DNA from: Pseudonocardia terrae | GTDB taxonomy: Bacteria; Actinomycetota; Actinomycetes; Mycobacteriales; Pseudonocardiaceae | Assembly (NCBI RefSeq): GCF_021343995.1 | Contig: NZ_JAJTTE010000009.1 | Span: 1 to 64,000, forward strand | Length of the DNA stretch: 64,000 nt | Reading direction: 5' to 3' | Shown here: positions 42,522-50,793 of the stretch, piece after piece | Layout: every line of letters starts with the position of its first letter | Position numbering within the stretch: the first letter of the stretch is position 1 | The notes under the pieces: model-generated | The model's input: the letters and a program-made list of their open reading frames with translations, nothing else | Database searches by the model: none | Told to the model about the DNA's origin: nothing | Made by a program: the position numbers and the translations under genes

Positions 42522-43256
42522 ATGTCCGATTCCCGCGACGCCACGGTGGCAGCGCAGACCCCACCGAAATGGGGGGGCACCGAGATGCTCCCGCTCCCGG
42601 CCCGGTTCAACGGGGCGGTCCGCGCGTTGGCCGCGAGGCGCTTCGCCGCGACCGACGCGGACTGGAAGGACGTGGTGTTCGACCGCCAGTTCGACCTGTT
42701 CTCGCTGGCCGACGCCCGCGCGATCGAGCAGGAGGCGCTCGACTCCGGCTACCGCTTCGACTTCTCGGCGACGGTGTCGCTGGAGTCGGAGCCGGACAAG
42801 TACAAGCGACCGGAGAAGGCCGCGTCGTCCTTCGCGGAGGGGCCGTCGGCCGACGGCCGCCGCCAGGTCGGGGTCGGCGACAACGTCCTGCGCAAGGGCG
42901 AGACGGTGACCGGCCCGGTCGCCCTGATCTCGACCACCGAGCAGGTCATGGGCTTCCTGGCCGACGGGGTCCCCGCCGGCACGATCGCCGTGATCGACGA
43001 CTCCGGCGGCACGCTCACCGCGCCGATCATCGAGGGCTTCGCCGGCGTGATCTGCCTCGGCGGCTCGGTGCGTTCGCACCTCGGGATCCTCGCCCGCGAG
43101 TACGACGTCCCGACGCTCATGAACTGCACCATCGACACCCTGCGCGACGGCGACGTCGTCGAGATCGAGGTGACCGCGGCCCCGCCGGCGGCCGACGCGT
43201 ACGAGACCGGCGACACCGGGCACGCCCGGATCTGGATCCTGGAGAAGGGCGCCTGA
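42522..43256 (+). CDS. PEP-utiliser swivel domain with N-terminal extension, module 3
   Basis: The 244-residue protein has an unassigned N-terminal 110 residues (PARFNGAVRALAARRF, DWKDVVFDRQFDLFSLADARAIEQEAL) followed by a His swivel domain: GPVALISTTEQVMGF, GTLTAPIIEGFAGVIC, GSVRSHLGILARE with His186, DVPTLMN and DGDVVEIEV. The Thr of the standard motif is Arg. It precedes paralogue C by one base and is its likely phosphate shuttle. Confidence 0.8.
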   Translation: MSDSRDATVAAQTPPKWGGTEMLPLPARFNGAVRALAARRFAATDADWKDVVFDRQFDLFSLADARAIEQEALDSGYRFDFSATVSLESEPDKYKRPEKAASSFAEGPSADGRRQVGVGDNVLRKGETVTGPVALISTTEQVMGFLADGVPAGTIAVIDDSGGTLTAPIIEGFAGVICLGGSVRSHLGILAREYDVPTLMNCTIDTLRDGDVVEIEVTAAPPAADAYETGDTGHARIWILEKGA

Positions 43257-43257
43257 G

Positions 43258-44805
43258 ATGGGCAACGGAGACCTGACGTACGCCAAGCTGCTCGAGTCCA
43301 ACAACTACCTGCGGCAGCTCTCGGACACGACCTACTGGCTGTGCATCACGCGCACGGTGCAGGAGTCGAAGCTCTTCCCGATGAACCCGTACATGCTGCT
43401 CAGCTACCTGAACAGCTTCTACCGGCTGCCGACGCTGCTGCGCGAGATCGACGCCGCGACCCCCGCCGAGGAGCTCGGCGACCGGGCCCGCGAGGTCTCG
43501 CTCAAGGTCGACACCGTCAACGCGGCCTGGGGGATGCCCGCCTTCTACCTCATCGGGCGGGAGATGCTGATGAACTGGGGCCTGCTGGGCCCCTCCGACG
43601 CCGTCGACGACGTCGTGGACGTGCTGGACTTCTCCCGGCGCTTCAACCTGGCCTACCACCGCAACGACGGGCACCTGACCAACAAGGAGTTCGGCGACCG
43701 CTCGCAGTTCCTGCCGGAGCGGACCCTGCAGGTGTTCGAGTCGGACCTGCACGGCGTCACCCCCGGCGACCGGCTGCACACCGCGGCCACGAAGCTGATC
43801 GCCCAGCTGTCGCAGTACGCGTTCCTGGCGCACTGCGAGTGCCGGATCGGGATCCACAACTCGGGTCCCTACAACTTCGGCGACAACCGGCAGATGATCG
43901 TCCGGGACTTCTTCGAGCTGACCGAGGGCGACTACCCCTGGCTCGACGGGATCGCGACCCAGCTGCCGTTCGGGAACCTGACCATCCCGATCGTCTTCCA
44001 GGACACGAACTTCCACCTGATGGACGACTGGGCCTCGTTCGAGGCCGAGCCGAGCTACGCGGCCGCGAACATCGCCGCGGTCGGCATGTACACCTCGGAC
44101 GCCCTGACCGACGGGTACGTGCCGGTCGGCATGGAGAACGCGGAGGTGCTCGCCGAGACGATGGAGCAGTACCGCGAGATCCTCAACCAGGCGACCGCGG
44201 ACCTGTGGAAGCGGATCGCGACCTGGACCCGCGAGCAGATGATCGACGCGGGCGCGCTGGTCTACTCGTCGGTCGCGAAGGACTTCGCGCACCTCGCGGG
44301 CACCTACCGGCAGTCGGACTGGTTCGAGCTCGACGACCGGGTGCAGCGGTTCAAGCCGCTGATGAACGACGAGTACGGCCGCGACAACCTCGGCGAGATG
44401 GTCGGGCTGCTCGGGTTCCCGCACCAGAAGGCCAACGAGTACACGATGGCCCGCTACTCCGGCCTGAACCAGAACATGCTCACCGGCATCCCGTACTCGG
44501 TCCTGACCGACGACGACTTCGCCCGGACCGCGGGCTCCACGCTGTCGGGCTCGTCGAGCCTGCCGGTCAAGGCCGGGCTGTGGACCACGAGCGCGGGCCG
44601 CCTCGACCTCGACGAGTACAACCGCCGGGCACGGGAGTTCACCCCGGGGGTCCTCGCGGACGGCAACCGCTACCTCGACGAGGAATGGGTCAAGCGCAAC
44701 TACACCACCGACCGCGCCGACGCCCTCTACAAGCTCGCGCAGCGCGGCAGCCGCGCCCTCGAGGGCCGCGGGGCCGGGCTGCGCCGGGCCGACCTGCAGG
44801 GCTGA
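43258..44805 (+). CDS. Unknown-fold partner of the swivel domain, paralogue C
   Basis: The 515-residue third copy of the unknown unit has ESKLFPMNPYMLL, YLIGREMLM, AHCECRIGIHNSGPYNFGDN, YPWLDGI and VYSSVAKDFAHLAGTYRQSDW. It is about 100 residues longer than A at the C-terminus (RYSGLNQNMLTGIPYSVLTDDDFARTAGST). At the block where A and B have CDxR...CD.GPY, C has CECRIGIHNSGPY, so one Cys-Asp pair is lost and C may have a different role or substrate. Cytoplasmic, with no signal seen. Confidence 0.72.
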   Translation: MGNGDLTYAKLLESNNYLRQLSDTTYWLCITRTVQESKLFPMNPYMLLSYLNSFYRLPTLLREIDAATPAEELGDRAREVSLKVDTVNAAWGMPAFYLIGREMLMNWGLLGPSDAVDDVVDVLDFSRRFNLAYHRNDGHLTNKEFGDRSQFLPERTLQVFESDLHGVTPGDRLHTAATKLIAQLSQYAFLAHCECRIGIHNSGPYNFGDNRQMIVRDFFELTEGDYPWLDGIATQLPFGNLTIPIVFQDTNFHLMDDWASFEAEPSYAAANIAAVGMYTSDALTDGYVPVGMENAEVLAETMEQYREILNQATADLWKRIATWTREQMIDAGALVYSSVAKDFAHLAGTYRQSDWFELDDRVQRFKPLMNDEYGRDNLGEMVGLLGFPHQKANEYTMARYSGLNQNMLTGIPYSVLTDDDFARTAGSTLSGSSSLPVKAGLWTTSAGRLDLDEYNRRAREFTPGVLADGNRYLDEEWVKRNYTTDRADALYKLAQRGSRALEGRGAGLRRADLQG

Positions 44806-44814
44806 CACCGACGG

Positions 44815-44850
44815 CGGCCGGTCGCGGTGTCCCACCGCCGCGACCGGCCG
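44815..44850 (+). terminator. Intercistronic hairpin before the ligase
   Basis: A perfect 13-bp stem (CGGCCGGTCGCGG and its complement) with a 10-base loop lies between paralogue C and the ligase gene. It may end part of the transcription or protect the 3' end of the upstream message, letting module 3 accumulate more than the downstream enzymes. Confidence 0.55.
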
Positions 44851-44870
44851 CGCACCACTGAGGAGATCCA

Positions 44871-46388
44871 GTGCAGATCGGAGACCTGATCAGGCGGGCG
44901 GGCCGACAGTTCGGCGCCGCGCCCGCGCTGGTCGAGGGCGAGCGGGTCGTGACGTTCGCCGAGTTCGACGCCCTGACCGACCGGCTTGGGCACGCCCTGC
45001 TGGCCCGCGGCCTCGAGCCCGGTGACCGGGTGGCCGCGCTGCTGCCCAACGGCATCGACGGCGTCGTCGTGTACTACGCCCTGGCGAAGTCCGGGCTGGT
45101 CCGGGTGCCGCTCAACGCCCGGGAGACCCGGCACGAGCTGGCGTTCAAGATCGAGGACTCGCAGGCGCGCGCGCTGGTCGTCGCGGGCGACGCGCCCGCC
45201 CCCGTGGAGATCACGATCCCGGTGGACGACCTGCCGTCGATGATCGCGGACGCGCCCGACGGGCCCTGCGACGTCCGACGGGACCCGGACGCCCCGCTGC
45301 GGCTGGCCTACACCGGCGGCACCACCGGCAAGCCGAAGGCCGTCGTGCTCACCACCCGCAGCGAGCTGGCCGAGGTGGACAACTTCCTCGTCGACCTGCT
45401 GCCCAACCTGCGGCCGGACTCGGTGATGCTGCACGCCGCGCCGATCACCCACGGCAGCGGCGCGTTCTTCCTGCCGCACCTGGTCAAGGGCGCGGCGAAC
45501 GTGATCGTCCCGAAGTTCTCGCCGGCCGCGTTCCTGGAGGCCGCGCAGAAGCACCGCGCGACCTCGACTTTCATGGTGCCGACCATGATCGGGATGCTGG
45601 TGGAGGACCCGGCGACCGCCGCGGCGGCGTCGTCCGGCGACCTCGCCCTGGAACGCCTCTGCTACGGCGGCGCGCCGATCGCGACCACCGTCCTGCAGCG
45701 CGGGATCGACGTGCTCGGCCCGGTGTTCACCCAGCTCTACGGCCAGGCCGAGGCGCCGCTGGCGATCACCTGCCTGCAGCCCTGGGAACACACCCCGGAG
45801 CGGCTGACCGCCGCGGGCAAGCCGTACACGTTCGTCGAGGTCGACATCCGGGACGCCGAGGGCAGGTCACTCGGCGTCGACGAGGTCGGTGAGGTGCTCA
45901 CTCGCGGACCGCACACGATGGACCGGTACTGGCGCCGCCCCGAGGCCACCGCCGAGACCAAGGACGCCGACGGCTGGGTCCACACCGGGGACATCGGCCG
46001 CTGGGACGCCGAGGGCTACCTGCACCTGCTCGACCGCAGGCACGACGTGATCATCTCCGGTGGGTTCAACGTGTACCCCCGCGAGGTGGAGGACGCCCTG
46101 CTCGCCCACCCGGCCGTCGTCGAGGCGGCCGTGGTCGGGCTGCCCGACGAGAAGTGGGGCGAGCGGGTGACCGCCGCCGTGGTGACCCGGACGGACGCCG
46201 ACCCGGAGGAGATCCGGGGGTTCTGCACCGACCGGCTCGCCGGTTTCAAACGCCCCAAGACCGTGGAGATCTGGGCCGAACTGCCCACCAGCCCGGTCGG
46301 CAAGTCGCTGCGCCGCGAGGTGCGCGACCGCATGCTCTCGCGCGCGGAGCTTGCCGGAGCGCGCCATGAAGACCGAGAGGACGCCTGA
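44871..46388 (+). CDS. AMP-forming acyl-CoA ligase
   Basis: The 505-residue adenylate-forming enzyme has P-loop YTGGTTGKPKAVVL, YGQAEAPLAI, GWVHTGDIGRWDAEG, DRRHDVIISGGFNVYPREVED and a C-terminal catalytic Lys in SPVGKSLRR. GTG 44871 has gagg/aggag upstream. Its position before the carboxylase and thiolase genes fits activation of the beta-keto acid formed by carboxylation. It may equally activate the starting acid. Confidence 0.88.
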   Translation: MQIGDLIRRAGRQFGAAPALVEGERVVTFAEFDALTDRLGHALLARGLEPGDRVAALLPNGIDGVVVYYALAKSGLVRVPLNARETRHELAFKIEDSQARALVVAGDAPAPVEITIPVDDLPSMIADAPDGPCDVRRDPDAPLRLAYTGGTTGKPKAVVLTTRSELAEVDNFLVDLLPNLRPDSVMLHAAPITHGSGAFFLPHLVKGAANVIVPKFSPAAFLEAAQKHRATSTFMVPTMIGMLVEDPATAAAASSGDLALERLCYGGAPIATTVLQRGIDVLGPVFTQLYGQAEAPLAITCLQPWEHTPERLTAAGKPYTFVEVDIRDAEGRSLGVDEVGEVLTRGPHTMDRYWRRPEATAETKDADGWVHTGDIGRWDAEGYLHLLDRRHDVIISGGFNVYPREVEDALLAHPAVVEAAVVGLPDEKWGERVTAAVVTRTDADPEEIRGFCTDRLAGFKRPKTVEIWAELPTSPVGKSLRREVRDRMLSRAELAGARHEDREDA

Positions 46389-46996
46389 TGCTCGACTCGT
46401 ACCAGCTCACCGTGCACACCCTGACGCTCCGACAGCTCGGCACCGCCGAGCAGCTCGCCGAGGTGTCCGGGCAGGCCCTCGCCGACGTCGAGGCCGGCCT
46501 GGAGAAGGCGGCCGCGGACGGCGCCGTCGTCGCGGCGAAGGACAAGTACATGATCAGCCCCGCCGGGCGCACGCTGCTCGACGAGGCCTACCCGACCGCG
46601 TTCGCCGACATCCGCGCCTCGGACGCGATCCGGGAGGCCATGGACGCCTTCGAGACCGGCGTCAACAAGCAGGTGCTGTCCCTGACCACGGACTGGCAGA
46701 CCAAGGAGGTCGACGGGGACCGGGTCCCCAACGACCACGGCGACGCCGACTACGACGCCGCGATCATCGACAAGCTCGGCCGGGTGCACGAGAAGACCGC
46801 GAAGGTGCTGCGGCCCCTGGCCTCGGCGGACCCGCTGGTGGACCGCTTCGTGGACCGGATCGGCGCCGCGCTGACCCGGGCCGAGGGCGGCGAGACGGAC
46901 TACGTGAGCGGCGTGCGCGTAAACTCCGTGCACACGGTGTGGTTCCAGATGCACGAGCACCTGCTGCGCCTGACCGGGCGGGAGCGTCCGGAATGA
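46388..46996 (+). CDS. Winged-helix/helical protein linked to PPDK-like enzyme
   Basis: The 202-residue protein has a putative winged helix at residues 1-65 (LTLRQLGTAEQLAEVSGQALADVEAGLEKAAADGAVV...KYMISPAGRTLLDEAY) followed by helices with TTDWQ, NDHGDADYDAAIIDKLGRVHEKT and the ending HTVWFQMHEHLLRLTGRERPE. From memory, this whole region resembles the C-terminal part of some truncated PPDK-like proteins of actinobacteria; here it is a separate gene directly before the PPDK-like one (ATGA overlap). It may be a regulatory or structural subunit of that kinase. I do not know its activity. Confidence 0.6.
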   Translation: MLDSYQLTVHTLTLRQLGTAEQLAEVSGQALADVEAGLEKAAADGAVVAAKDKYMISPAGRTLLDEAYPTAFADIRASDAIREAMDAFETGVNKQVLSLTTDWQTKEVDGDRVPNDHGDADYDAAIIDKLGRVHEKTAKVLRPLASADPLVDRFVDRIGAALTRAEGGETDYVSGVRVNSVHTVWFQMHEHLLRLTGRERPE

Positions 46997-48801
46997 GCGC
47001 GGTCCTGCAGTCGGAGACGGGGCACCGCTGGATCGTCGTCCCGGACGACCCCCAGGCCGAGCCGAGCCGGGACCTGGTGGGCGGCAAGGCGTGGAGCCTG
47101 TGGCGGATGCGCTCGCTGGGCCTGCGGGTCCCGCCGGCGTTCGTGGTGACGACCGAGGCGTGCGCCGAGTACTTCGCGGGGGACGGGCTGCCCGAGGGCC
47201 TCGTCGACGAGCTGGCGGCGGGCATCCGGCGCCTGGAGGCCGAGCTCGGCCGCACGTTCGGCGGCGGCGACCGGCCGCTGCTCGTCTCCGTGCGCTCCGG
47301 CGCCGCGATCAGCATGCCCGGGATGATGGACACGATCCTCGACCTGGGGATCACGGACTCCGTGGAGGCGGCGCTCGCGGCCGAGACCGGTGACCCGGCG
47401 TTCGCCGCCGAGGTGCACCGCCGGTTCACCGGCTTCTACGGGCGGCTCGTGCTGGGCTGCACCGAGGAGCTCGAGGACCTCCCGGACACCGCCGCCGTGC
47501 GGGCCGCGGTGCTGGACGACACCGGGTCGCGGGTGCCGACGGACCCGTGGGAGCAGCTGCGCGAGGCGGTCGCGGCCGTGTTCGCGTCCAGCCGCTCGCG
47601 GCGCTCCGTGGCGTACCGCAAGCACTACGGCATCCCCCAGGACCTCGGTACCGCGGTGACGGTGCAGGCCATGGTGTTCGGCAACCTCGACGCGGACTCC
47701 GGCACCGGGGTGCTGTTCACCCGCAATCCGGTGACCGGGGCGAAGGAGCCCTACGGCGAGTACCTCGAGTGCGGGCAGGGCGAGGACGTGGTCTCCGGAC
47801 GCGTCACCCCGAAGCCGTTGTCGGAGCTGGCCTCGCGGGCCCCGGAGGTGCACGCGGAGCTGCTGCGCGCCGCCGACTGCCTCGACCGCGAGGGCCGCGA
47901 CGCCCAGGACATCGAGTTCACCGTCCAGCACGGCGAGCTGTTCCTGCTGCAGTCCCGCCCCGCCAAGCGGACGGCGCAGGCGGCGGTGCGGATCGCGGTC
48001 GCGCTGGTCGAGGAGGGCGCGATCACGCCCGCGGAAGCGGTGCGACGGGTGACGGCCGAGCAGGTCCGGACCCTGCTGCGGCCGCGGCTCGCGGACGGGG
48101 CCGCCGACGGCGTCGCGGAGCTGGCGGCGGGGACCGCGGCGAGCCCGGGCGTGGCCTGCGGGATCGCGGTGGCCACGCCGGAGGAGGCGGGGCCCGGCAC
48201 GATCCTGGTCCGGCGCTCCACCAGCCCGGACGACGTCCACGGCATGATCGCCGCCGCGGGCGTCGTGACCGAGCAGGGCGGGGCCACGTCGCACGCCGCC
48301 GTGGTCAGCCGCGCCCTCGACACGCCCTGCGTCGTCGGGTGCGGCGGGGGCACCGTGGACGCGCTGGTCGGCCGGACGATCACGGTCCACGCGACCGCCG
48401 GTCGGGTCTACGAGGGCGAGCTGCCCACGTCGGCGACCAGCGAGGACGGCGACGCCGACCTGGCCCGGCTGTGCGAATGGGCCGAGGCGGCGGCGCCGGT
48501 CCGGGTCGCGGGATCCGGGCCGGAGCCGGTGTTCGACGCGGACACCGTCCCGCCGGAGGAGCTGGGGGAGTCCGTGCCCACGGTCCCGCCGGGCACCCGC
48601 ACGGTGCGCGGCGCGGTGTTCGCGACGTCCGAGGGCGTGCGGGCCGCGCTCGACGCCGGGGTGGAGGTGATCGTCGCGGAGAACCGGTTGCCGGTGCTGC
48701 TCGCGGCGATCGAGCACGGGGACGCAGCTTGCGTAGTCGACCATCAAGGCAGAGACGCAGCCCGCGTAGTCGACCATCAGAGCAGTGGAGGCAGGTCGTG
48801 A
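46993..48801 (+). CDS. Truncated PPDK-like dikinase (ATP-grasp plus phospho-His domain)
   Basis: The 602 residues have the ATP-grasp half of pyruvate phosphate dikinase (GGKAWSLWRM, VSVRSGAAISMPGMMDTIL at about 98-116, VQAMVFGNLDADSGTG, LFTRNPVTG, QDIEFTVQHGELFLLQSRPAKRT) and a complete swivel His domain (GVVTEQGGATSHAAVVSR, His434). The C-terminal PEP/pyruvate barrel, about 340 residues in PPDK, is missing and is replaced by about 110 unrelated residues. It can therefore take phosphate from ATP but has no pyruvate site. The acceptors should be the three swivel/unknown-unit modules. The arrangement recalls phenylphosphate synthase, which also splits these domains between subunits. Confidence 0.82.
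   Translation: MSAVLQSETGHRWIVVPDDPQAEPSRDLVGGKAWSLWRMRSLGLRVPPAFVVTTEACAEYFAGDGLPEGLVDELAAGIRRLEAELGRTFGGGDRPLLVSVRSGAAISMPGMMDTILDLGITDSVEAALAAETGDPAFAAEVHRRFTGFYGRLVLGCTEELEDLPDTAAVRAAVLDDTGSRVPTDPWEQLREAVAAVFASSRSRRSVAYRKHYGIPQDLGTAVTVQAMVFGNLDADSGTGVLFTRNPVTGAKEPYGEYLECGQGEDVVSGRVTPKPLSELASRAPEVHAELLRAADCLDREGRDAQDIEFTVQHGELFLLQSRPAKRTAQAAVRIAVALVEEGAITPAEAVRRVTAEQVRTLLRPRLADGAADGVAELAAGTAASPGVACGIAVATPEEAGPGTILVRRSTSPDDVHGMIAAAGVVTEQGGATSHAAVVSRALDTPCVVGCGGGTVDALVGRTITVHATAGRVYEGELPTSATSEDGDADLARLCEWAEAAAPVRVAGSGPEPVFDADTVPPEELGESVPTVPPGTRTVRGAVFATSEGVRAALDAGVEVIVAENRLPVLLAAIEHGDAACVVDHQGRDAARVVDHQSSGGRS
48721..48785 (+). repeat. In-frame 33-bp tandem duplication in the PPDK-like gene
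   Basis: Two near-identical 33-base units (48721-48753 and 48754-48785) begin with gacgcagc and contain gcgtagtcgaccatca. They encode DAACVVDHQGR and DAARVVDHQSS at the very end of the protein. The duplication keeps the frame, so it only lengthens the tail. Confidence 0.75.
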
Positions 48802-49394
48802 GCGCGCCGACGGAGCAGACGGGTTCGGAGTCCGTGCCGGAGGCGGTGACCTACCGCGAGGTACAGGAGATCCTGCGGACCTTCCGGGACTCGGACTGGA
48901 CCGGCATGACGGTCGAGCTGCACGGGATGCGGATCACGGTGGGCAAGCAGGGCCCGCCCGCCGCGGCGGCGGTCTCGACAAGGGCAGCGGTGCCGGCGGG
49001 CGCAACGGTGTCGGCAGCGGCGACGGCCACCGCACCCGCCCCGGCCGCGGCGCCTGCCCCGGCGGCGGCGCCCGCCCCGGTCGCGGCGGCACCGGTCGCG
49101 GCGCCCGCTCCGGCGGGCCCGACCGCACCGGCTGCCGACACGGCTGGCTGCGTCGCCGTCAGCTCCCCGGCCGTCGGGGCGTTCTGGGTCGCGCCGAGCC
49201 CGGGACAGTCGCCGTTCGTGCAGGTCGGCGACACCGTGGCGCAGGACCAGCAGCTCGCGATCGTCGAGGTCATGAAGCTGATGAACCCCGTCGTCGCACC
49301 CGTCGCCGGGACCGTGGTGCAGGTCTGCGCGGCCAACGCGGACCTGGTCGAGTACGAGCAGACGCTGTTCTGGATCAGGCCGAGCGATGGGTAG
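48798..49394 (+). CDS. Biotin carboxyl carrier protein
   Basis: The 198 residues have an AccB-like start (YREVQEILRTFRDSDWTGMTVELHGMRITVGKQG), a long Ala/Pro linker (about 55-110) and a C-terminal biotinyl domain. The biotinylated lysine is Lys160 in EVMKLMNPV. GTG 48798 overlaps the PPDK-like stop, and it overlaps the next gene by 8 bases. It carries CO2 between the biotin carboxylase (49387) and the carboxyltransferase (50790). Confidence 0.88.
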   Translation: MSAPTEQTGSESVPEAVTYREVQEILRTFRDSDWTGMTVELHGMRITVGKQGPPAAAAVSTRAAVPAGATVSAAATATAPAPAAAPAPAAAPAPVAAAPVAAPAPAGPTAPAADTAGCVAVSSPAVGAFWVAPSPGQSPFVQVGDTVAQDQQLAIVEVMKLMNPVVAPVAGTVVQVCAANADLVEYEQTLFWIRPSDG

Positions 49395-50793
49395 CCCGGC
49401 CGCGGTCGCCTCCCGGGTGGAGGCCCGCCCGCTACGGCGCGTCCTCGTGGCCAACCGCGGTGAGATCGCCGTCCGGGTCGTGCGGGCGTGCCGGTCGCTG
49501 GACATCGAGTCCGTGGTCGTCACGTCCACGGTCGACCGGGACGGCCTGGCGGCGCGGCTCGCCGATCGCGCGGTCTGCATCGGGCCGGCTCCGGCGGGCC
49601 AGAGCTACCTGGCGATCCCGTCGGTGCTCAGCGCCGCGCTCGGCAGCGGGTGCGACGCCGTCCACCCCGGTTACGGGTTCCTCTCCGAGAACCCGGACTT
49701 CGCGGCGGCCTGCGTGGCCGAGGGGCTGACGTTCGTCGGGCCGCGGCCCGAGGCCGTCGCCCAGGCCGGGGACAAGGCCCGGGCCCGGGAGCTGGCGCGC
49801 AGCGCGGGGATTCCGACGTTGGACGGCTCGCCGATCCTCGAGACCACCGAGGCGGCCGTCGCCGCGGCCCGGGAGCTCGGCTACCCGGTGCTGGTCAAGG
49901 CGGCGGCGGGCGGCGGCGGTCGCGGCATGTCCGTGGTCGAGGACGAGGCGGAGCTGCGCGGCCGGTTCACGGCGGCGGCCGAGGAGGCCCGGGCGGCCTT
50001 CGGCGACGGGCGCGTCTACCTGGAGCGCTTCGTCCGCAACGCGCGGCACATCGAGGTGCAGGTCGTCGGCGACAAGCACGGGACCGTGCTGCACGTCGGG
50101 GAACGGGACTGCACGCTGCAGCGCCGCCACCAGAAGGTCGTCGAGGAGTCGCCCGCGCCGAACATCCCCGAGGGGGTCCGGCAGGACATCCGCCGCAGCG
50201 GCGTGGCGTTCGCCGAGGCCCTGGGGCTGGACAGCGCGGGGACCGTCGAGTTCATCTACGACGCCGATCGGAAGACCTACGCCTTCCTCGAGTTCAACGC
50301 CCGCATCCAGGTCGAGCACCCGGTGAGCGAGCTGGTCTCCGGCGTCGACCTGGTGGCCGCGCAGCTGCGCGTCGCGGGCGGCGAGCCCCTCGGCCTCACG
50401 CAGGACGACATCGTGATCGGCGGCCACGCCGTCGAGGTACGGATCACCACCGAGGACCCGGCGCGGGGCTTCGTGCCGCACCCCGGCACCGTCACCGTCT
50501 GGGACCCGCCTGCGGGCGAGGGCATCCGCGTGGACAGCCACTGCGAGCCCGGGTACGTCGTGACCCCGTACTACGACTCGCTGCTCGCGAAGATCATCGC
50601 GTTCGGCCCGGACCGGGACACCGCGATCGACCGGATGCTCGGCGCGCTCGACGACCTGAAGGTCGAGGGCGTGCCCACCACCCGCGAGTTCTGCCGCGCC
50701 GCGCTCGACCATCCCGACTTCCGCGCCGGTCGCGTCACCACGGACTGGATCGCCGAGCGCGGTCTGCCCGACTACCTGGAGACTCAGCGATGA
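49387..50793 (+). CDS. Biotin carboxylase
   Basis: The 468-residue ATP-grasp enzyme charges biotin with bicarbonate. Seen are VLVANRGEIAVRVVRACR, HPGYGFLSENPDFA, the glycine-rich KAAAGGGGRGMSVVE, YLERFVRNARHIEVQVVGD, RDCTLQRRHQKVVEESPAP and the active-site EFNARIQVEHPVSELV, where Asn, Arg, Gln, Glu and His of the normal EMNTRIQVEH are kept. It is the only biotin carboxylase in the window, so it may serve both this carboxylase and the one at 4100. Confidence 0.9.
   Translation: MGSPAAVASRVEARPLRRVLVANRGEIAVRVVRACRSLDIESVVVTSTVDRDGLAARLADRAVCIGPAPAGQSYLAIPSVLSAALGSGCDAVHPGYGFLSENPDFAAACVAEGLTFVGPRPEAVAQAGDKARARELARSAGIPTLDGSPILETTEAAVAAARELGYPVLVKAAAGGGGRGMSVVEDEAELRGRFTAAAEEARAAFGDGRVYLERFVRNARHIEVQVVGDKHGTVLHVGERDCTLQRRHQKVVEESPAPNIPEGVRQDIRRSGVAFAEALGLDSAGTVEFIYDADRKTYAFLEFNARIQVEHPVSELVSGVDLVAAQLRVAGGEPLGLTQDDIVIGGHAVEVRITTEDPARGFVPHPGTVTVWDPPAGEGIRVDSHCEPGYVVTPYYDSLLAKIIAFGPDRDTAIDRMLGALDDLKVEGVPTTREFCRAALDHPDFRAGRVTTDWIAERGLPDYLETQR

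Noticed and set aside
46993..48801. Functional pyruvate phosphate dikinase
   Set aside because: The PEP/pyruvate barrel is missing.
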